Below are positions 45,276 to 50,235 of a stretch of 50,235 nt of DNA, piece by piece. The notes below the pieces were generated by a model. That model was not told the origin of the DNA and did not search any database. It saw nothing but the letters and a program-made list of their open reading frames with translations. This DNA is from Verrucomicrobiota bacterium. GTDB taxonomy: Bacteria; Verrucomicrobiota; Verrucomicrobiia; Limisphaerales; UBA9464. The stretch spans positions 1 through 50,235 of the forward strand of contig VHCX01000023.1 of the NCBI GenBank assembly GCA_016871615.1. The letters run 5' to 3'. The position numbers and the translations under genes were made by a program. Position 1 is the first letter of the stretch, and every line of letters starts with the position of its first letter.

Positions 45276-47138
45276 TCAGCGTGTGGTCGTCTTCAGGCGC
45301 TCGGCATAGAAACGCGCCTCCCAGTTGTCCCACGGATTGATGGCCAGCGACTGCTCCACCATCGGGCGGGCCCGGGCGAGGTCGCCCCGCACGATCAGGT
45401 GCCAGGCCATCGCGTTGAGCACCGGGACATCGTTGGGGCCCAGCCTCAAGGCCGCCTCGAACTCCGCGGAGGCGGACTTCAGGTCCTCCAGCCATTGGTG
45501 GCACAGGCCCATCGACACCCGGGTCCGGGCGTTGAAGGGGTCCAGTCTCGAGGCGCGCTCGAACCACACCAACGCCTCCTTCGCCTGGGATTCCCAGCCC
45601 GGGTTGCCCTGCCAGCTCAGCCGCCGCTTCTCCTCTCCATACCAGTGGGCCGTCGCCGGGTTGCCGGGTGCGAGTTCCGCCGCCTTCCCGAGTTCCTCGA
45701 AGAACCGGTCATCGACGACGGGGCGGGCCTGGGCCCGCTGCAGGCGGAAATCCTCGCGGGCGGCGGTCCATCCGAAGGGAACCATCCAAAGGAGCATGCC
45801 GCCCAAGGCCCCGGTGACGACGAGGCGCAGCGGCAGATGCGCCCGGATCCAGAACCGCTCGGTGGCGAAACGGGTGTTGGACACGAGGATGCCGGCGACG
45901 ATCGAGGCGGCGACGGCGACGGCGGGGATGTGCAGGTTGAAGTCGAGGAAACAGTGCACGGCCAGACCGGTCAGGCCGGCGACGCCGCCGGCGAAGAAGG
46001 CCGTCCGGTTGCTCTGTTTGACCCCGAGGTCCGAAGAACCCCGTTCCACGTGCCGCGAGGTGCGGTACAGGCCGTAGCCGAAGGCCGCCAGTCCCATGCC
46101 GACGATGCCGGCGCCGACCGCCCCGTACTCGACGAGCACCTCGAGGTACTCGTTGTGCACGTGCTGCGGACTCAGCGGGGTTGTCGGCGTGCGATAGGCC
46201 GGGAACCGCGTGTCGAACTGCCCCGGGCCCACCCCTTCCAGCCGATGGTCCGACCACATCCGGAGCGCCGGCTTCCAGATCCACGCGCGGAAGAGCCCGC
46301 TGTCCTTCTTGCCCGAGGCGGTGAGCGAATCGATCCGGGCGCGGGCCTTCTCGGATTGGGACAGGAAGGTCACCGTGCCCAGGCAGAGCACGGCCATCAG
46401 GGCCGCCATGGGGATGCGGTTCTGCGGCCGCCGGAGCAGCCAGAGCGAGAAGGTGGCCACCGCGGCCGCCGCCCCCAGCCACCCGCCCCGGGACATGGTG
46501 ACGGCGATGCCCCCGAGCATCATCAGCGCGGCGTAGCCGGCGACGATCCGCGGCACGGCCCCGCCCCGCCCCAGCAAGGCCTGCGAGAGGGCCAGTGGCG
46601 ACAACAGCGTCAGGAAGGCCGCCAGGTGGTTGGGGTTCACGAAGGTGCCGCCAAAGCGCTTGTAGTAGAGGGCGGGCTGCGTCGCCCAGAGGACCTTCTG
46701 GGAATTCTGGACGCACTGGACGGTGGCGTAGGCCGCGACAAGCAGGCCGGTGGCCAGCAATCCGTTCACCACCCAGCCGGCGGTCTCCTGCCGGTGCAGG
46801 TTGTGCAGGCTGATGAAGAAGGTCAGTGCACACACGGCGATGAGGAAGACCTCCTGCAGCGCCCAGTAGGGCACCGGGGCCCGGTGTGACCGCCAAGCCG
46901 CGTAAAGGAAGAACGCCGCCACCGCCCAGGTGACCGGCGGCAACAGGAACCGGTGGGAAGGCTCGGCCCAGATCCGCACCCCCCAAAGGACCGCCGCCAC
47001 GCCGATCGCGGCGAAGGCCACGCCCGACTCCCTCGGGTTGACCCCGGCGAACCAGAAGGTGAGCCAGGCCACCGCGAAGAGCAGCAGACCGCCCACCAGC
47101 TGTTCCAGGAGTTTGGCGAAAGCGGAGCCCGAGCGCAT
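45276..47138 (-). CDS. O-antigen ligase-like membrane protein with C-terminal TPR
   Basis: A 620-residue inner-membrane protein with about 10-12 hydrophobic helices (about residues 10-430). The Wzy_C/WaaL family block is visible: FGGTFVNPNHLAAFLTLLSP (about 172-191), TMSRGGWLGA, and the periplasmic loop WSDHRLEGVGPGQFDTRFPA with QHVHNEYLEVLVEYG. The C-terminal about 160 residues are tetratricopeptide-like helices (ALVWFERASRLDPFNARTRV, ASAEFEAALRLGPNDVPVLN, ARPMVEQSLAINPWDNWEAR). The family includes O-antigen ligases, polymerases and protein glycosylation ligases, which cannot be separated by eye. It lies 45 bp upstream of HPr on the same strand; no other LPS gene is nearby. Confidence 0.9.
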   Translation of the reverse strand: MRSGSAFAKLLEQLVGGLLLFAVAWLTFWFAGVNPRESGVAFAAIGVAAVLWGVRIWAEPSHRFLLPPVTWAVAAFFLYAAWRSHRAPVPYWALQEVFLIAVCALTFFISLHNLHRQETAGWVVNGLLATGLLVAAYATVQCVQNSQKVLWATQPALYYKRFGGTFVNPNHLAAFLTLLSPLALSQALLGRGGAVPRIVAGYAALMMLGGIAVTMSRGGWLGAAAAVATFSLWLLRRPQNRIPMAALMAVLCLGTVTFLSQSEKARARIDSLTASGKKDSGLFRAWIWKPALRMWSDHRLEGVGPGQFDTRFPAYRTPTTPLSPQHVHNEYLEVLVEYGAVGAGIVGMGLAAFGYGLYRTSRHVERGSSDLGVKQSNRTAFFAGGVAGLTGLAVHCFLDFNLHIPAVAVAASIVAGILVSNTRFATERFWIRAHLPLRLVVTGALGGMLLWMVPFGWTAAREDFRLQRAQARPVVDDRFFEELGKAAELAPGNPATAHWYGEEKRRLSWQGNPGWESQAKEALVWFERASRLDPFNARTRVSMGLCHQWLEDLKSASAEFEAALRLGPNDVPVLNAMAWHLIVRGDLARARPMVEQSLAINPWDNWEARFYAERLKTTTR

Positions 47139-47183
47139 GTGCGGGCGTGAGCATAGGAGACGGTCCGGCGCGTCGGGAAGGAT

Positions 47184-50100
47184 TTATCCCGGCGGACGGT
47201 TCACCGGGGTCGGCCGACCCGGAGGGTTTCGCAGCCAGGTCCACACCCGGAGGGCCTCCGTGACGCTCCAGGCTTGGGCATCGCACCCGCGGGGCAGGTG
47301 GGGCACGTCACCGTCCAGGATCTCCGGCAGGTGGCCCACGCAGCCCCCGAGCAGCAGGCCGCCAACGCTGCCAAGGTAGGCCTGCGCGGCCTCGATGGCG
47401 GCAGGATCGCCGGGATACGCCTTGACCAGGGCCTCGCAGAAGCTCGGGAAGGTCCAGACCCAGGCCGTGCCGTTGTGGTAGGCGGGTTTGCGCCGGGTGT
47501 CCTCGTCGCCCTCATAGGAGGGCCAGTAGGGGAATTCCGGGTGGTTGAGCAGGCGGCCATGGTGCCAGACCGGCAGCGGTGGATGGACGGGCAGGGGGGC
47601 CAGCGAGCGCAGGGCACCCGGGATCAGCAGGTGCCGGCAGGCCGCGGCCACGGTGCGCCGGGCCCGCTCGCCCTCCACGAGGTCGAGCGCCACGGCCAGC
47701 AGCGCGTTGCTGCGCAGGGCGTTGTCGCGCACCGCCTGGGCGGCCGGGTGGTCCCGGTGGGCGTGCAGGCAGTCCGAGTACCACCCCTCGTCCTCCAGCC
47801 AGAACAGGCGATGGAAGGCTTCCTCGGCACGCCGGGCGATGGCGCCCCACGGTTCACCCCCCGGGGCCGGGGCGCACCCGAGGCGCTCGAGTTGGCGCAG
47901 CAGGCGGATCCAAAGCACCTGAATTTCCACCGGGTACCCCTGGCGGGGCGTGCCGGCCGGGTGGTTGGTGTCCATCCAGGTGAAGTGGCTGGGGCTCCAG
48001 ACCAGTCCGCTCTCCGGATCCACCCGGATGCCCTGCGGTGTCCCGGCGAGGTAGCCTCCGGCGATGGAGCGAAGGACCTCCTGCACGGTCCGCCCAAGCC
48101 GGTCGCCGGTGGGCAGGTCCAAGATCGCCATGGGACCCCCGGGGTCCGCCGCGCCCAGTTCTTCCACCACGATGCCGTACCACAGCGACGCATCGCTGGT
48201 CTCGCGGTTCGAGGCGTTCTCGCCGTGGATGGAATTGGGCAGCGTGCCGCCCTCTTCGAACCGACCGAAGGTCACCAGCAGTTGGCGGACCTCGTCGAGA
48301 CGTCCCGCGGAAATCAGGCCTCGGGCGGCGATCAGGGAATCGCGGCCCCAGTCGAGGAACCACGGATACCCGGCGATGACCGTGACCGAGTCGGACCGCC
48401 GAACGACGAAGGCCCCGATGGCACGGCGCAGCAGCGTCTCAAGAGGACACGACGCGACGGCCCCGGCGCATCCGGCCGAGTCCTGGCGGCTCTGCACGAA
48501 GCCTGCGAGCACCTCGGCGGGGACCTCGTCCGGATCGGCCGACACGTCGAGCGTGGCGGCGTCACCGGGGGCTAGCGGGATCTCGAACCAGCCCGGGCTG
48601 TAGGCGTCGCCGCTGCCCTGCATGCCCCGGCTCGATTCGACCGGGTGCGGGATGTCGCGGCACCACTCGACCGCCGGGTGGAACCGGCCCCGGCTGATGC
48701 GGGCCTTCAGTCGGCGGGAACCCCGGTCCGGTTCAAAGACGAACCCGTGTGGCTCCCCCGCCGAGCCGTTGCCGTCCCCACCGCGTTCGAGGGCGTGCGT
48801 GGCCCTCAGGAAGGCCGCCTCGGCCTCGGGGTTGAGGCGGGTCTCCCAATGGAAATTCCGATCCTCGAGGTCGAGCCGGACGACCAGACGCACCTCGCAC
48901 CCCGGTGGCAGTGGCCGGCCAAACCGCGAATCATGGCTGGCCGCGGTCGGGCGGCTGAACTGGAAGACCGTGGTGTTGCGGCCCTCGAGCAGGTCCGCCA
49001 CGACCCGGATTTCCGCGCTCCGCCCGTCCCCGGCGTTGGCGATGAACCGCCAGTGGGTGGGCGCCGGCGTCTCGACGTGGACCAGGTTGGTGGCGTCGAG
49101 CGGCGAGATGAAGCCGTCGGCGTTGACCCACAGGCGGATCCGCTTGGCCAGCACGTGGCGGTCGACCGGAACATCCGGGTGAAGGTTCGCGCCGAGGACG
49201 CAGTCGTATTTCGAGTGGATCCGCCCGAGATCCAGGCACAGGCGGGCCATCGCGCCCCGGCCGTTGGTGAGCAGCACCCGGGAGTTCGACGGGTCGGGCG
49301 GAACGGAGGGCAGGTCCTTGGGCCGCGCGTCCAGCCAGGTGAGGAGGCCGGAGATGGGCGGGGCCGCGGAGGCGTGCCGTTCGAGTTCCAGTCGGACGCC
49401 TCCGAGCAGGCCCTCGGGCGGGATCGCGGCGACATGGCCGGTGCGCGTGGGGATCGACTCCCCATGTTGTTCCAGGCCGCCGCCGTCCGGGCGCACCGTC
49501 CAGTGGAACGGATCGGCGTCGCGGACGAGGACCCAGTGGCTCGGGGGCACGGGCGTGATTCGGGTGCGGTCGGCCGGCCCCCACACCACGACGGGTCGGT
49601 AGGCGGCGGTTCCGGCGCCGGGATCGGGATCGGTCACGGGAGGCTCCCCCGGCGAGGCGGAGGTACCCCGCGGACGCAGGCGGAGGTGACGAGCCAGGAA
49701 CCGCTCTGGGTCCTGATCCACTTCGTCGGCCAACGCGCGCCAGTCCCATGGCGCGACCGGCAGGCCGCCCGTGATCCTGCTCCGGCAGGCCGCCCCCCAG
49801 TCGGCCCGGCTGCGGGCCTCCCGGTAGGCGTCCCCGGACAGGCCGCGGGGCGTGGTGGTCGCCGAGAGGCAGTGGGTGGCCCCGGGACCCACGGTGATGC
49901 GCACCGCCTCGGGAGGCTCGGACGACCCGCTCCGCCCGGGGGGCACGGCTTCGAGCCGTGGCGCCTCGGCATGACCCACCAGGTCGATCGACGGACAGAG
50001 CAGGGATTCGAAGAGGCTCCAGGGCAATTCCACCGAGCGGGTTTCCTCGAACTCCGTGTTCGCCAGCACCAGCACCGCATCGAGGCCGTCGGCGGAGCGT

Positions 50101-50235
50101 CGGACCAGCGCGTAGACCGGTGCGTGCGGCTCGCTCACCCGCTCCAGCACCGCCCCGTCGAAGAAGCAGGGATGATGGGAAACCAGCCGGTTGAGGTTGG
50201 CCAACTCGCCCACGATGGAGTCTTTGGCACCCCAG
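47184..50235 (-). CDS. Glycogen debranching enzyme, amylase plus amylo-alpha-1,6-glucosidase (5' end outside window)
   Basis: The frame is open to the right edge; reading back past the GTG at 50213 gives WGAKDSIVGELANLNRLV, so the start lies outside the window. The visible 1016 residues begin with what looks like the end of a GH13 amylase barrel (LNRLVSHHPCFF) and its C-terminal beta domain (LDAVLVLANTEFEETRSVELP). A long beta-rich middle follows. The C-terminal about 430 residues are a GDE_C amylo-alpha-1,6-glucosidase domain with GYPWFLDWGRDSLIAARGLI, TLPNSIHGENASNRETSDAS, HFTWMDTNHPAGTPRQGYPV and YHNGTAWVWTFP. The role would be removal of glycogen branches in the cytoplasm. The stop is TAA. 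It converges with nothing; the O-antigen ligase gene lies 45 bp downstream on the same strand. Confidence 0.88.
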   Translation of the reverse strand, partial: WGAKDSIVGELANLNRLVSHHPCFFDGAVLERVSEPHAPVYALVRRSADGLDAVLVLANTEFEETRSVELPWSLFESLLCPSIDLVGHAEAPRLEAVPPGRSGSSEPPEAVRITVGPGATHCLSATTTPRGLSGDAYREARSRADWGAACRSRITGGLPVAPWDWRALADEVDQDPERFLARHLRLRPRGTSASPGEPPVTDPDPGAGTAAYRPVVVWGPADRTRITPVPPSHWVLVRDADPFHWTVRPDGGGLEQHGESIPTRTGHVAAIPPEGLLGGVRLELERHASAAPPISGLLTWLDARPKDLPSVPPDPSNSRVLLTNGRGAMARLCLDLGRIHSKYDCVLGANLHPDVPVDRHVLAKRIRLWVNADGFISPLDATNLVHVETPAPTHWRFIANAGDGRSAEIRVVADLLEGRNTTVFQFSRPTAASHDSRFGRPLPPGCEVRLVVRLDLEDRNFHWETRLNPEAEAAFLRATHALERGGDGNGSAGEPHGFVFEPDRGSRRLKARISRGRFHPAVEWCRDIPHPVESSRGMQGSGDAYSPGWFEIPLAPGDAATLDVSADPDEVPAEVLAGFVQSRQDSAGCAGAVASCPLETLLRRAIGAFVVRRSDSVTVIAGYPWFLDWGRDSLIAARGLISAGRLDEVRQLLVTFGRFEEGGTLPNSIHGENASNRETSDASLWYGIVVEELGAADPGGPMAILDLPTGDRLGRTVQEVLRSIAGGYLAGTPQGIRVDPESGLVWSPSHFTWMDTNHPAGTPRQGYPVEIQVLWIRLLRQLERLGCAPAPGGEPWGAIARRAEEAFHRLFWLEDEGWYSDCLHAHRDHPAAQAVRDNALRSNALLAVALDLVEGERARRTVAAACRHLLIPGALRSLAPLPVHPPLPVWHHGRLLNHPEFPYWPSYEGDEDTRRKPAYHNGTAWVWTFPSFCEALVKAYPGDPAAIEAAQAYLGSVGGLLLGGCVGHLPEILDGDVPHLPRGCDAQAWSVTEALRVWTWLRNPPGRPTPVNRPPG

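Overview
The window is GC-rich, densely coding bacterial chromosome from a diderm. It encodes BamA, Skp/OmpH, an O-antigen ligase-like protein and several secreted proteins. The left end carries the DUF1549/DUF1553, DUF1501, PPC-domain and c-type cytochrome/WD40 gene set characteristic of the Planctomycetes-Verrucomicrobia group. Together with a DUF1080 protein, a CotH kinase and CE15/GH31 carbohydrate enzymes, this suggests a verrucomicrobial chromosome (inference; no rRNA or tRNA is present to confirm it). No insertion sequence, phage, CRISPR array or tRNA was seen, so this looks like core genome with some lineage-specific genes.

Layout. 1-7483 (minus): a four-gene set of exported proteins, DUF1549/1553, DUF1501, PPC-repeat protein and heme/WD40 protein, the last two overlapping by ATGA. 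7695-9571: a PfkB sugar kinase facing a DUF1080 protein. 9648-10127: coaD, divergent from three consecutive overlapping CNNM/CorC-type membrane protein genes (10156-13825). 13867-14586: an unknown membrane protein. 14773-17444 (plus): dapB, folK and pepP. 17470-21102 (minus): a large hybrid sensor kinase. 21163-23304 (minus): one uninterrupted frame joining an arginine-phosphatase-like LMW-PTP, RpiB and serine hydroxymethyltransferase. 23449-24849 (minus): an enlarged signal peptidase I. 24955-27726 (plus): a YmdB-like phosphodiesterase, xseA and a small heme lipoprotein. 28029-29801 (minus): a CotH kinase.

29861-37675 (minus) is a compact housekeeping run: dnaB, bamA, skp/ompH, ispD, then rpoD followed by a strong intrinsic terminator. 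37801-42848 (minus) has a small membrane protein coupled to a dienelactone hydrolase, a CE15 esterase and a GH31 glucosidase. 42852-45230 (minus) has guaB, gatC and an HPr protein. 45276-47138 (minus) is an O-antigen ligase with TPRs. 47184-50235 (minus) is a glycogen debranching enzyme whose N-terminal amylase part runs off the right edge.

The strongest unusual signal is the three-enzyme frame at 21163-23304. The same three functions are neighbouring genes in Bacillus (ywlE, ywlF, glyA), but here no stop codon separates them and the middle domain has no ATG of its own. Other points are a hybrid kinase with one receiver lacking its phospho-acceptor Asp, an IMP dehydrogenase with Ser at a normally Asp position, a triple CNNM cluster, a signal peptidase with a large insertion, and an rpoD with a 200-residue low-complexity N-terminus. 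Functions come from reading motifs by eye; no database search was run.
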